A program made the translations under genes and the position numbers. DNA of 64,000 bases from Bacillota bacterium (GTDB lineage: Bacteria > Bacillota_I > Bacilli_A > RF39 > UBA660), in the NCBI GenBank assembly GCA_015059405.1, contig SVAL01000006.1, positions 1-64,000 on the forward strand. The letters run 5' to 3'. The notes below the pieces were generated by a model, which was not told the DNA's origin, made no database searches, and worked only from the letters and a program-made list of their open reading frames with translations. Each line of letters begins with the position of its first letter. Within the stretch, counting starts at the first letter, position 1. Positions 27,494 through 36,400 of the stretch are shown in pieces.

Positions 27494-28192
27494 TTATTTA
27501 TGTTCTTCAATTATAAAACGATAAAATAAAGCGGCTAATACAGCTCCACATAAAGGTGCTAAAATAAATAACCAAACTTGTTCTAGTGCAAGACCACCAG
27601 TAAATAGTGCAGCACCAAAACTACGAGCTGGATTTACAGAAGTTCCAGTAAATGGAATACCTAAAATATGAACTAAAGTTAAAGTAAGTCCAATTATTAA
27701 TCCACTTATTGAAGAATGTTCTTTTTTATTTGATACTGTTAACACTACTAATACAAATACTGCAGTTAATATTACTTCAACTATAAATGCACGATACCAT
27801 ACTATATTTAATGCACTTAATTCACCAAATCCATTAGCACCTAAACTAGCATTACTATTAAAAATAATAACTAATATAGCAGCACCAACAATTCCGCCTA
27901 ACATTTGACTGATTACATATTTAATAAAATCATGTGTTGACATTTTACCAGTTAAATAAACACCTAGAGATACTGCTGGGTTAATATGACAACCTGATAC
28001 ATGACCTACTGTATATGCCATAGCCATAACAACAAGTCCAAATGCAAATGCAATTAATAATGTTGAAACTCCTAATGGTTGAACAACATCTATCATTAAT
28101 AATTTATTTATTGCAACTGCACTCCCACATCCAAATATTACAAGCATCATAGTACCAAAAAATTCTGCTACATACTTTTTAAAATCCTTCAT
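27494..28192 (-). CDS. Aquaporin (MIP family, AqpZ-like water channel)
   Basis: A 232-aa polytopic protein with both NPA half-helix motifs: CHINPAVSLG in the first half and TSVNPARSFG in the second. Six membrane helices are predicted. The second motif reads NPARS rather than NPARD and lacks the long insert of glycerol facilitators, favouring a water-selective channel. AGGAGGATTAT precedes ATG, and an extended -10 (TGTTATAAT at 28211-28219, minus strand) lies upstream. It is a monocistronic unit with its own terminator. Confidence 0.92.
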   Translation of the reverse strand: MKDFKKYVAEFFGTMMLVIFGCGSAVAINKLLMIDVVQPLGVSTLLIAFAFGLVVMAMAYTVGHVSGCHINPAVSLGVYLTGKMSTHDFIKYVISQMLGGIVGAAILVIIFNSNASLGANGFGELSALNIVWYRAFIVEVILTAVFVLVVLTVSNKKEHSSISGLIIGLTLTLVHILGIPFTGTSVNPARSFGAALFTGGLALEQVWLFILAPLCGAVLAALFYRFIIEEHK

Positions 28193-28314
28193 ATAATCCT
28201 CCTTTATTGTATTATAACATACAAGTTAAAACAAAAAATATATTATTACTTTATTTTTTGAAAATTATACTGTATAATGTAATTATAAATAATAATAAGA
28301 AGTGAGGTGTTAGT

Positions 28315-28656
28315 GTGAGTCTTTTCAATGAAAAAGTAAAGTTAAACAAAGTTTTATGGAAAGAATTAATCGTTGGTGCTTTCGAAGGTTTCCTTTGGTG
28401 TACAGTTCTTTTCTTAATCGTTTATGGATATAACGAAGAAATGATCGATTTACTTCAATTTATGTCTGATAACGTTGACAAAGTTTGGTCTTTATATTTC
28501 TGTATGTTAGCTATCTTTGTTGTTATCGCAACATTGATGAAATTAGGAATGTTTATTCTTAAATTTGAAGCTCCTGCAAAAAAAACTAGACATGTAGAAG
28601 CTCCTAAAGCAACTGCAAGAAAAACTACTACTAAGAAAAAAGCAACTAAAAAATAA
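28315..28656 (+). CDS. Two-helix membrane protein with histone-like basic tail
   Basis: A 113-aa protein starting at GTG with GAGGTG upstream and a TATAAT box at 28273-28278. Two hydrophobic helices (about 18-41 and 58-83) are followed by a tail (about 85-113) made almost only of Lys, Ala, Thr, Arg and Pro (APKATARKTTTKKKATKK), like the tail of histone H1 or bacterial HU extensions. Its bases are less AT-biased than its neighbours and it uses C-ending codons (ATC, TTC), suggesting high expression. The tail could bind DNA or RNA, or acidic wall polymers if outside. The family is not recognised. Confidence 0.7.
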   Translation: MSLFNEKVKLNKVLWKELIVGAFEGFLWCTVLFLIVYGYNEEMIDLLQFMSDNVDKVWSLYFCMLAIFVVIATLMKLGMFILKFEAPAKKTRHVEAPKATARKTTTKKKATKK

Positions 28657-28679
28657 AGGTTGAGCCTTTATTTTTTTTT
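28651..28679 (+). terminator. Intrinsic terminator of the histone-tail membrane protein gene
   Basis: AAATAAAGG / CCTTTATTT stem with a 5-nt loop and a run of T; it includes the stop codon. Confidence 0.88.
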
Positions 28680-28690
28680 GATATTTTTAC

Positions 28691-28716
28691 AAAATAAAAA
28701 CTCGAGGTAACTCGAG
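28691..28716 (-). terminator. Terminator of tRNA-Cys
   Basis: Perfect CTCGAG / CTCGAG stem with a 4-nt loop. On the minus strand it is followed by TTTTTATTTT; the plus side also has a T-rich flank. Confidence 0.8.
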
Positions 28717-28727
28717 TTATTTTTATT

Positions 28728-28801
28728 TGGAGGGCCTAGTCGGATTTGAACCAACGCTCGGGGAGTTGCAGTCCCATGCCTTACCACTTGGCTATAGACC
28801 C
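28728..28801 (-). tRNA. tRNA-Cys (anticodon GCA)
   Basis: Minus strand, 74 nt including an encoded CCA. Acceptor arm GGGTCTA / TAGGCCC pairs over 7 bp with a G-U. The anticodon loop is CTGCAAC with anticodon GCA. The T arm is GTTGG-TTCAAAT-CCGAC, and the discriminator base is U as expected for tRNA-Cys. A CTCGAG hairpin terminator follows. Confidence 0.97.
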
Positions 28802-28854
28802 ATATGACAATATTAATTATAACAAAGAAAAAATACTATTTCAATAAAAATATA

Positions 28855-28893
28855 TAGAAAAAGAAGAAAAATATTACTAATTTTCTTCTTTAT
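28855..28893 (-). terminator. Probable terminator after the 534-aa membrane protein gene
   Basis: Minus strand: AAAGAAGAAAA / TTTTTCTTCTTT stem with a 9-nt loop, followed by TTC and a mixed AT tail; it overlaps the end of the gene. Confidence 0.7.
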
Positions 28894-30481
28894 TTATTAA
28901 TTCATATTTATATTCTTTATCTCTTACTTTAAATATTAAAGATACTTTGTTAGAATTTCCAACTGCATTTATTACTTCAAGATATGTATATTCTGAATTA
29001 TTTGGTGTTAAATCAATTATATCTACTTTTTGAGTAAGCATTTTTCCATTAACTTCATATTCTATTACACCAAATTTTTCAAATATACTTGAATATACTT
29101 TTTGATTTAGTTTTGTATTTTTAATCATGTCTACTTTTATTTTTAATATTGTCTTTTTGTAGGTAGATTCATTTGTTGGAATTATTGTTTTTGTAAATTC
29201 TTTTTCTACTCCACCAATAGTTTGTTTATATTTATATGTATATCTATTATTAAATTCTACCTCATTAATTATTATAGATGTACCATCTAATAAACTTTCA
29301 TCTAATTTTAACTCTTCCCCTACTTTTTTAGTTGTAATTAAAGTTTCTTTTTTATATTCTATTGGTTTTAATTCTACTTTGGCGTATTCATAATCTTCTG
29401 TTTCATTTTCTTTAGTAATATATTCCAATCTATAAGAACTATCTAAATATTTATTATCTATTTCATACACTAGTATTACTTTTCTTGATTCATTTGCTTT
29501 TAAGGTATTATAAGATAAAAATCTAAAACCAAATTCATTAAAATGATTTAAATAATCATCTGTAGGAGAATATTTATTTTCATCATTTAGTTTTATATAG
29601 ATTTTGTTATATGGTAGTTTTGTTTCTTCATTTAAAGTATTTTTTAAATTAATTGATACTAATATAAAAAATTTATCTTTTTTTATTGTTTTTCCTGTAG
29701 GAGATGTATTTATTTTATAGCTTTTATCAACAGATACCTCTACTCCATATGCTTTAAATGAATCTCCTTCTAAAAGTGTTTTTTCTCCACCATTTAGAAT
29801 AAAGAAAGTTACTATTCCAATAACTAATACTGATATTATTCCAACAGACCAAATAATAGTCTTGTTTTCTAAATAAACATATTTTATAAATCTTTTTTTT
29901 CTATTAAATTTTGATTTAATATCCTCAGTATCAACATTAACTTCTAATTCAAATTCTTCATTATCTTCATCTGAAATATTTAATTCAGACATATCTTTTT
30001 TAAAGTTAAATTGTTTTACGTTGAATCCAACCCCACGTGCAAGAGATATTATCATTAGTGGTATTGGTACATATGAAATTAAATCTAAGAAATCTCTATA
30101 TATAGTTATTATATTTGGATCTGGTTCACCTTGTTGAATTGTTATCATCATTGTATATGCGATAATTACAGTTATAATTTCAACTATATATGCACCAATT
30201 GAAATAGCATAATACTTTACTGGTTTTTCTTTAGTTATTAATAACCACATTATTACAACTATTAATGCAATTATGCTGATTGGTAATATTAATAAGGATG
30301 AATTAAAATTATCTTTTACTACTCCCGTTATATTTTCAAAAGTTTTTAAATCAATATAATCATTAAAAAACTCTACTAGTTCTCTTATTCTTTGAAAAAA
30401 GAAAAACATTAATACTGTTAATATTAAATGTATAAATTTAAAATGTTTTATTAAAAAGGCATAAGGTTTTCTTAAGATCAT
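28877..30481 (-). CDS. Polytopic membrane protein with extracellular beta domains
   Basis: A 534-aa protein. Four N-terminal membrane helices (about 15-35, 60-82, 90-115, 135-152) are followed by an acidic cytoplasmic loop (160-195), a fifth helix (209-230) and a large outside region (231-534). The first outside part, with phrases like FFILVSINLKN and ESRKVILVYEI, resembles the telokin-like/DUF4352 immunoglobulin fold found in Gram-positive surface proteins. A second beta domain follows. The ribosome site GGAGGC is good. I cannot assign a function; an envelope-associated role is likely. It follows the LysM gene and its terminator. Confidence 0.55.
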   Translation of the reverse strand: MILRKPYAFLIKHFKFIHLILTVLMFFFFQRIRELVEFFNDYIDLKTFENITGVVKDNFNSSLLILPISIIALIVVIMWLLITKEKPVKYYAISIGAYIVEIITVIIAYTMMITIQQGEPDPNIITIYRDFLDLISYVPIPLMIISLARGVGFNVKQFNFKKDMSELNISDEDNEEFELEVNVDTEDIKSKFNRKKRFIKYVYLENKTIIWSVGIISVLVIGIVTFFILNGGEKTLLEGDSFKAYGVEVSVDKSYKINTSPTGKTIKKDKFFILVSINLKNTLNEETKLPYNKIYIKLNDENKYSPTDDYLNHFNEFGFRFLSYNTLKANESRKVILVYEIDNKYLDSSYRLEYITKENETEDYEYAKVELKPIEYKKETLITTKKVGEELKLDESLLDGTSIIINEVEFNNRYTYKYKQTIGGVEKEFTKTIIPTNESTYKKTILKIKVDMIKNTKLNQKVYSSIFEKFGVIEYEVNGKMLTQKVDIIDLTPNNSEYTYLEVINAVGNSNKVSLIFKVRDKEYKYELINKEEN

Positions 30482-30521
30482 TTTATAGCCTCCTATTCTA
30501 TTATAAGTATAAATGATTTTT

Positions 30522-30557
30522 AATAAAAAAAAAAGAGAATTTAAGTTATTTCTCTTT
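30522..30557 (-). terminator. Intrinsic terminator of the LysM gene
   Basis: Minus strand: AAAGAGAA / TTCTCTTT stem with a 10-nt loop, followed by ten T. Confidence 0.85.
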
Positions 30558-30990
30558 CGATTAACAGTTGGTTTTCTACTAAATATATTTCAGGATTATC
30601 TTCTATAATTTTTTCTAATTTGAAACCTAATTCTTTTTCTAAGTCTCTAATTGTATCACCAGATTCAGTTATATATACTTTAACATTATCTTTTGGAATA
30701 ATTAGTATTTGACTTGGGTATATATAATCATCTAAATCAAGACCATTTAAATGAGCTAAAGTTTTAATACTTATATTTTTATTTTTTGCTATATTTCTTA
30801 ATGTATCCCCTTTTTCTATTTCATAATAAACAAAATCTTGCGATAAAATAAAGGGAATATTTAGTTCATCTCCTGGTTTTATTTCATATAGATTTAAGTC
30901 ATTTACTTCTTGTAAATCATTTACTGTTAAGTTAAAACGATTTGCGATATCTTCAATAGTTTCATTTTCTTTTACAACATATATATCCAT
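30541..30990 (-). CDS. Triple-LysM protein without signal peptide
   Basis: A 149-aa protein made of three LysM modules and almost nothing else: about 3-46 (VKENETIEDIANRFNL...IKPGDELNIP), 52-99 (IEKGDTLRNIAKNKNI...IYPSQILIIP) and 104-147 (ITESGDTIRDLEKELGF...). LysM binds N-acetylglucosamine glycans. There is no signal peptide or membrane helix, so export is unexplained; leaderless LysM proteins also occur as spore-coat or cytoplasmic factors. It sits just downstream of asnS, beyond that gene's terminator. Confidence 0.85.
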   Translation of the reverse strand: MDIYVVKENETIEDIANRFNLTVNDLQEVNDLNLYEIKPGDELNIPFILSQDFVYYEIEKGDTLRNIAKNKNISIKTLAHLNGLDLDDYIYPSQILIIPKDNVKVYITESGDTIRDLEKELGFKLEKIIEDNPEIYLVENQLLIEREIT

Positions 30991-31019
30991 AAGAACCTCC
31001 TAGGACATTATATGTATGC

Positions 31020-31046
31020 AAATAAAAAAAAGACTTTCGTCTTTTT
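31020..31046 (-). terminator. Intrinsic terminator of asnS
   Basis: Minus strand: AAAAAGAC / GTCTTTTT stem with a GAAA tetraloop and a T-rich tail, overlapping the asnS stop. Confidence 0.92.
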
Positions 31047-32430
31047 AATATAAACAATTTCCTGGTGTTCTTGGGAATGGAATTACGTCTCTAATATTTT
31101 CTACTCCTGTTAAGTAGATTAATAATCTTTCAAATCCCATACCGAAACCACTATGTACACATCCACCATATTTTCTTAAGTTAATGTACCATTCAATAGT
31201 TTCACGATCTACTTCCATTTCTTCAATTCTCTTAATTAATTTGTCATAATCTTCTTCACGTTGTGAACCACCCATTAATTCACCAGCACCTGGTACTTCT
31301 AAATCAACTGCGGCAACTGTCTTACCATCGGGATTTTGTTTCATATAATATGCCTTAATATCTTTAGGCCAATTTGTAATGAATACTGGTCCATTAAAGT
31401 GTTCAGTAATATATTTTTCATGTTCTTTAGCAATATCTTCTCCATATTCTGGATTAAATTCCCATTTAACATCAGCATTTTTTAAGATAGTAATTGCTTC
31501 TTCATGTGTAATTCTTGTAAAATTAGAATTTACTAATTTTGTTAATTTGTCTAATAATCCTTTTTCTACAAAATTATCTAAGAATGTTAATTCATCTTGT
31601 GCTCTTTCTAAAACATAATTAACAACATATTTTAACATTTCTTCTTCGATATCCATTAAGCCATTTAAATCACAGAAAGCTATTTCTGGTTCTATCATCC
31701 AGAATTCATTGGCATGTGTTTTAGTATTTGAATTTTCTGTTCTAAAAGTTGGACCAAAAGTATAAATCTTCTTATATGCTAAAGCAAATGCTTCACCATG
31801 TAATTGACCACTTCCAGTAACAAAAGCTTTTTGACCAAATAAGTCTTTAGTCATATCTGCTTTACCATCTTCATCTTTTTCTATATTATCAAAATCTAGT
31901 GTAGTTATTTTAAACATTTGGTCTGATCCTTCACAGTCAGCACAAGTTATTAATGGTGTATGTACATATACATATCCATTATTTTGAAAGTATTCATGAA
32001 TGGCCATTGCGGCTAAACTTCTAATTCTAAATACTGCTTGGAATAGATTTGTTCTTGGACGTAGATATGCTTGTTCCCTTAAGAATTCTCTTGAATGTCT
32101 TTTTGGTTGAATTGGATAGTTTTCTGGAGAATCTCCTAATAATTCTAATGATTCAACTTGAAGTTCAAAAGGTTGTCCTTCTTTTGGACTTTCAATTAAT
32201 GTTCCTGTAACACTTACAGCACTACCTACTCTTATTTTTTGAATATCATCAAAGTTTGATAAATTGTTATCATATACTACTTGTAAAGTTTTAAAACAAG
32301 TACCATCTGAAAAATCAATAAATCCAAATTCCTTTTGTTTACGATGATTTCTAACCCATCCATCTACAGTTATTTGTTTGTTTAAATATTCACTAGTATT
32401 TTTATACACTTTTATTAAATCCATTTTCAT
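31045..32430 (-). CDS. asnS: Asparaginyl-tRNA synthetase
   Basis: A 461-aa class IIb synthetase that charges tRNA-Asn. The N-terminal OB fold (about 15-105) binds the anticodon. Class II motif 2 is FRTENSNTKTH and motif 3 is GFGMGFERLLIYL near the C-terminus; the protein ends with the expected IPFPRTPGNCLY. The length is normal (about 430-465). It has a short untranslated leader and a clear promoter. There is no T-box. Confidence 0.97.
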   Translation of the reverse strand: MKMDLIKVYKNTSEYLNKQITVDGWVRNHRKQKEFGFIDFSDGTCFKTLQVVYDNNLSNFDDIQKIRVGSAVSVTGTLIESPKEGQPFELQVESLELLGDSPENYPIQPKRHSREFLREQAYLRPRTNLFQAVFRIRSLAAMAIHEYFQNNGYVYVHTPLITCADCEGSDQMFKITTLDFDNIEKDEDGKADMTKDLFGQKAFVTGSGQLHGEAFALAYKKIYTFGPTFRTENSNTKTHANEFWMIEPEIAFCDLNGLMDIEEEMLKYVVNYVLERAQDELTFLDNFVEKGLLDKLTKLVNSNFTRITHEEAITILKNADVKWEFNPEYGEDIAKEHEKYITEHFNGPVFITNWPKDIKAYYMKQNPDGKTVAAVDLEVPGAGELMGGSQREEDYDKLIKRIEEMEVDRETIEWYINLRKYGGCVHSGFGMGFERLLIYLTGVENIRDVIPFPRTPGNCLY

Positions 32431-32456
32431 AATATCACTCTTTCCCTATAAACATT

Positions 32457-32485
32457 ATTTTATAATATTAAAAATATTCAGTCAA
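32457..32485 (-). promoter_or_regulatory. SigA-type promoter of asnS
   Basis: Minus strand: TTGACT (32480-32485), 17-nt spacer, TAAAAT (32457-32462), with the start codon about 27 nt further. Confidence 0.75.
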
Positions 32486-32499
32486 TAAAGTACATAAAA

Positions 32500-32531
32500 A
32501 ATAAGAAAAAGAATGATTAAAATCATTCTTT
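32500..32531 (-). terminator. Intrinsic terminator at the end of the secretion locus
   Basis: Minus strand: AAAGAATGATT / AATCATTCTTT 11-bp stem with a 2-nt loop, then TTCTTATTTTTT. It closes the long unit that ends with the 300-aa gene. Confidence 0.85.
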
Positions 32532-32539
32532 ATGCTTAA

Positions 32540-33442
32540 TTATTTTAATTTGTATGGATTAGAAGTGTCAAAGTTACCAGATGCTACAGCTTTATCGAAA
32601 ATATTTTTTACACGATTGAATCGGTCATTTTCTAACTTTATTCTTTCTTGTTCTGTAGTATAGTTTGCATTTTTATAGAAATTACCACTTAAATTAATTA
32701 ATAATGAATAATAGTCATTTGTAATTAAAGTATCTTTTTTGGTATAAAATAATTCATAATCAATGTATTCATTATTATTTTTGTAATCATCAAAGTGATT
32801 ACTCATTATTTCTAATGCTTTTACATTAATTTTATATACTTTTTCTTTGTCTGTTTTTGACATATTACCTAAATGAATTTGTTCAATATTTAAATCCGTA
32901 TAAGTTAATAATCTATCTCTTAGAGCCATATAGTCATTTATAAAACAAATATAATAGAAACTCTTATATCTTAGTTTTTGAATGATATCTCCTTCAGCAC
33001 TAACAACATATTCATTAGTTACTACTTCAAAGTTATCTTTTATAGTTTTTTCTAATTTGTTAGCATATTGATCCAACTTTTTATCATATTCATCTAATCC
33101 TTTTAGATTAAATGTAAATCCAGTTCTAATATAAGAGTCTTTTCCATAATAAATATAATAGTTTTCTATATGCGAACCAACTATTTTTTCGAGGTCTTTT
33201 TTACTAACATTTTCTTTAAAAATAGTATCGATTAATTCATTTATTTCTTTTTTTGTAACTTCTTCAGTTTGAATATCTTTTATAGGTTTATCTTTATCTT
33301 CTTCTCCTGGTTTATCACTGGGATTATCATGTGTTGGATTATCTTTTGGAGTTTCTTCTTTGTCGTTAATAATGAATACTACCCCTATCAATAAAACTAA
33401 TACACCAATTATTAATCCAATTAATCCTAATTTCTTATTCAT
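32540..33442 (-). CDS. Membrane-anchored extracellular protein, last gene of the secretion locus
   Basis: A 300-aa protein with one N-terminal membrane helix (about 5-25, IGLIIGVLVLLIGVVFII) and no lipobox Cys. An acidic, Pro/Asp/Lys-rich linker (30-60) leads to an outside helical domain of about 240 aa with many Tyr and Lys. I do not recognise the fold. It lies downstream of the giant pseudopilin gene, separated by a 12-bp hairpin at 33459-33484. It could be an accessory or anchoring factor for the pseudopilin. The ribosome site is weak, so expression may depend on upstream translation. Confidence 0.55.
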   Translation of the reverse strand: MNKKLGLIGLIIGVLVLLIGVVFIINDKEETPKDNPTHDNPSDKPGEEDKDKPIKDIQTEEVTKKEINELIDTIFKENVSKKDLEKIVGSHIENYYIYYGKDSYIRTGFTFNLKGLDEYDKKLDQYANKLEKTIKDNFEVVTNEYVVSAEGDIIQKLRYKSFYYICFINDYMALRDRLLTYTDLNIEQIHLGNMSKTDKEKVYKINVKALEIMSNHFDDYKNNNEYIDYELFYTKKDTLITNDYYSLLINLSGNFYKNANYTTEQERIKLENDRFNRVKNIFDKAVASGNFDTSNPYKLK

Positions 33443-33458
33443 ATTATCACATTTAACT

Positions 33459-33484
33459 AATCAAAGGGAATTTTCCCTTTGATT
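33459..33484 (-). other. Perfect hairpin without U-tract between the giant pseudopilin and the 300-aa gene
   Basis: AATCAAAGGGAA / TTCCCTTTGATT, a 12-bp perfect stem around a 2-nt loop. On the minus strand it is followed by AGTTAAATG rather than a T run, so it is a poor terminator. It could stabilise the upstream mRNA or act as a processing site. Confidence 0.6.
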
Positions 33485-33497
33485 AATTCCTTTCTTT

Positions 33498-36400
33498 TTA
33501 TCCACTATTAGAACCACAGTTTCCTACATTATTACATGCGGTTGCTGTCATAGAAGGTTTACCACTACGTGCAAATCCAAACTCTGTTGTACTAAAGAAT
33601 GCACACCCTAGAGTTATTCCAGATGATGCTTTTGGTGCACCATAATTATGAGTTCCAGTACCAACTCCCGAAATAGAAACTACTAAAGTTGAACCCGATT
33701 CTCTAAATCCCGAAGAAGTGTTTGAAATTGTAAATGTCCATTTATTATCCAACCATGAATATGCTGAACCTGACGGGCACTTAACATTTGATGCAACATG
33801 TCCATTAAATGTAACAGTTGGTGTACCAGTGTCTATATTTTCAACTGTAAATCCACATTTGCGTGTTGCACCATTACTTCCCGTAATTGTTAATTCTTTA
33901 TATCCTGAACTTGTATATGTGTTACCAACTGCAGTACACGCTGTTCCATTTGGGTTTGTACATCCCACAGAAACATATTTAGATTTAGTCCATCCGCCAG
34001 TATGTCCACTAATTGTTCCACATGTTGGAGCTATTGCTGTCCAACTTGCTGTTACTGTTCTATTTCCTCCTACTGTTGTTGAAGCAGTTACTTGTGTAGA
34101 ACCATCATACCAACCATTAAATGTGTAGTTAGCTCTTGTAGGAGTACATAGTGTTCCCCAAGTACTACCATAATTTGCAGTTTTTGATGAACATCCGCTT
34201 CCATTATTATTATTATATGTAAGAGTATATGTATTAACATTATATATAGCATATAATGTAATAGATTTATCTCCACCAGTTAAATCACTCTTATAAGTTG
34301 TCGCTGCATATGATGTATCTTGACCATATGTCGTTCCTGTACCACTAGAATTCGTATTCCATCCAACAAATGAATATCCTGTTTTATATAATCCAAATGT
34401 TGAAGCATTATATGGATCACTAGATGAACCATAATTAATTGTTTGATAGAATCTAGATCCTCCACTATATACATTATTACTACTTAAAGAGTAAGAACTT
34501 GAACTTATTGATGCACCATTAGCATTGTAGTAAATATATAATTTATTTATTCGCCATTGAGCATACAATGTTGTACCTGCTGTAAATTTACCACTTGATG
34601 AATAACTTGTACCAGATCCATCTGCTTTAGTATTCCATCCAGTGAATGTATATCCGGTTTTAGTAAATCCGTTTGAATTTAATGTACAACTAGCATTATA
34701 TAAACATTGTTGTGCAGCTGTAGATCCACCTGTATTACCATTACCATTAAATGATACTGATACTTTACCAATTCTTGTAACTGTTACGTTACATGTATTT
34801 GTCCATCCAGCAGCATCTTTTACAAATCCATAATATGTTCTTCCAGATACGTCTGATGTAATTGTATCTGTTGAAACGCTATTATATGTAGTTGAATTTG
34901 TTGTAGACATACCATAGTAAGAATGTCCAGATGGTGTCATTTTAATGTTAACTGTTGAGTAGAAAATACCTCCAGAGTTATCACCGGTTGCTTCTATTTT
35001 ACATGATGGTGGTGTTGTATCTCTTTTTACAGTCTTACTACATGAATTAGTATTACCTGCATTATCTTTTACAAATCCGTAATATGTTGCACCACTAGTT
35101 TCCCAGTTAATTGTTTGAGAAGTTGAACTATTGTAGGTTGCTGAATTACTTGAGTTTATACCGAAACTAGCAATATCACTAGTTGCATCACTTCTATTTA
35201 AAGTTAAAACAACATTTGATTTATACCAACTATTATCTCCAAGGGTTCCTGTTGCGCTAAAGCTACATGATGGAGCAGTTGAATCTTTTTTAATTTTTGT
35301 TTGACACTTAGCTGTATTACCAGCGCTATCTTTAATATATCCGTAATATGTTGTTTCTCCCATATCATCACTTATGGTTTTCTCATATGACACACTAGTA
35401 TCATAAGTTGCACTTGTTGATTTTGTTATACCAGTTTTTACTATTTCACTACCTGAATTAGTAACTCCTAATGTTAGTTTTACATTAGAGGTATACCAGC
35501 TATTATTTCCAACTGTACCACTTGGTGTTAATGTACAACTTGGAGCTTGTTTATCAATTCTAATCATTGATGAACTAATATTACAGTTACCTGCTTGGTC
35601 ACAAATTCTTATATATACTAATTGATTTTTATCTTCACTAAATTCTAATGTTGTGAATGGTGAAACATTATATGAGTTTGCATATTTTGTCCAACTAGAT
35701 TGATTCCAACTATAATACCAATCTGCTAATCCTGAATATGCATCACTTGAACTTACTTTTAACTTAAAGCTTTGATTTGTCCAATTTCCATTATATGGAT
35801 GTTCTATTGTTGGAACTGCTGGTTTAGAAGCGTCACGTTTAAATGTTTCAGATCTTGTATAAGTATTTCCTGCATCATCTTTAGCAAAACAATGATAAGT
35901 TTGAGAATTAGTATCTGTTGTTAGCTGTGTTGTTTTTTTACCATTGTAATTTACTGTTGATGAAGTTGTTAATCCATAACTATTTACCGCACTTCCACCT
36001 AAATCCATAGGATTCATTGTGATAGTTACATCACTTACAAACCAATTATTACTTCCTACAGTTCCTGTTGGAGTTATTGTACACATTGGTTTAACAGTAT
36101 CTTTCTTAACTGTTAATTGGCATGAACCAATATTTCCAGCTTTATCTTTTACATGACCATAATATATTTGACCATTTGTTTCATCTTCTTGTACTTTTGA
36201 TGTTGCTTTATTAAATGTTGCAGTTTTATTTGTAGTTAAATCATATGTAAGCACATCACTTGTTGCATCGCTTTTTGAACCAAAGCTAACTGTTACATTT
36301 GAGGTAAACCAACCATTACTTCCAGCTGTACCACTTGGTGATAAGCTACATGTTGGTTTTGTTGCATCACGTTTAACTGTAATTTGACATTTACCAGTTA

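Noticed and set aside
32431..32500. T-box leader for asnS
   Set aside because: The promoter lies only about 27 nt from the start codon, too short for a T-box, and no specifier or antiterminator pattern is visible.
33718..34128. Open frames on the plus strand opposite the giant pseudopilin gene
   Set aside because: No ribosome site; composition reflects Thr/Ser/Tyr-rich codons of the sense gene.
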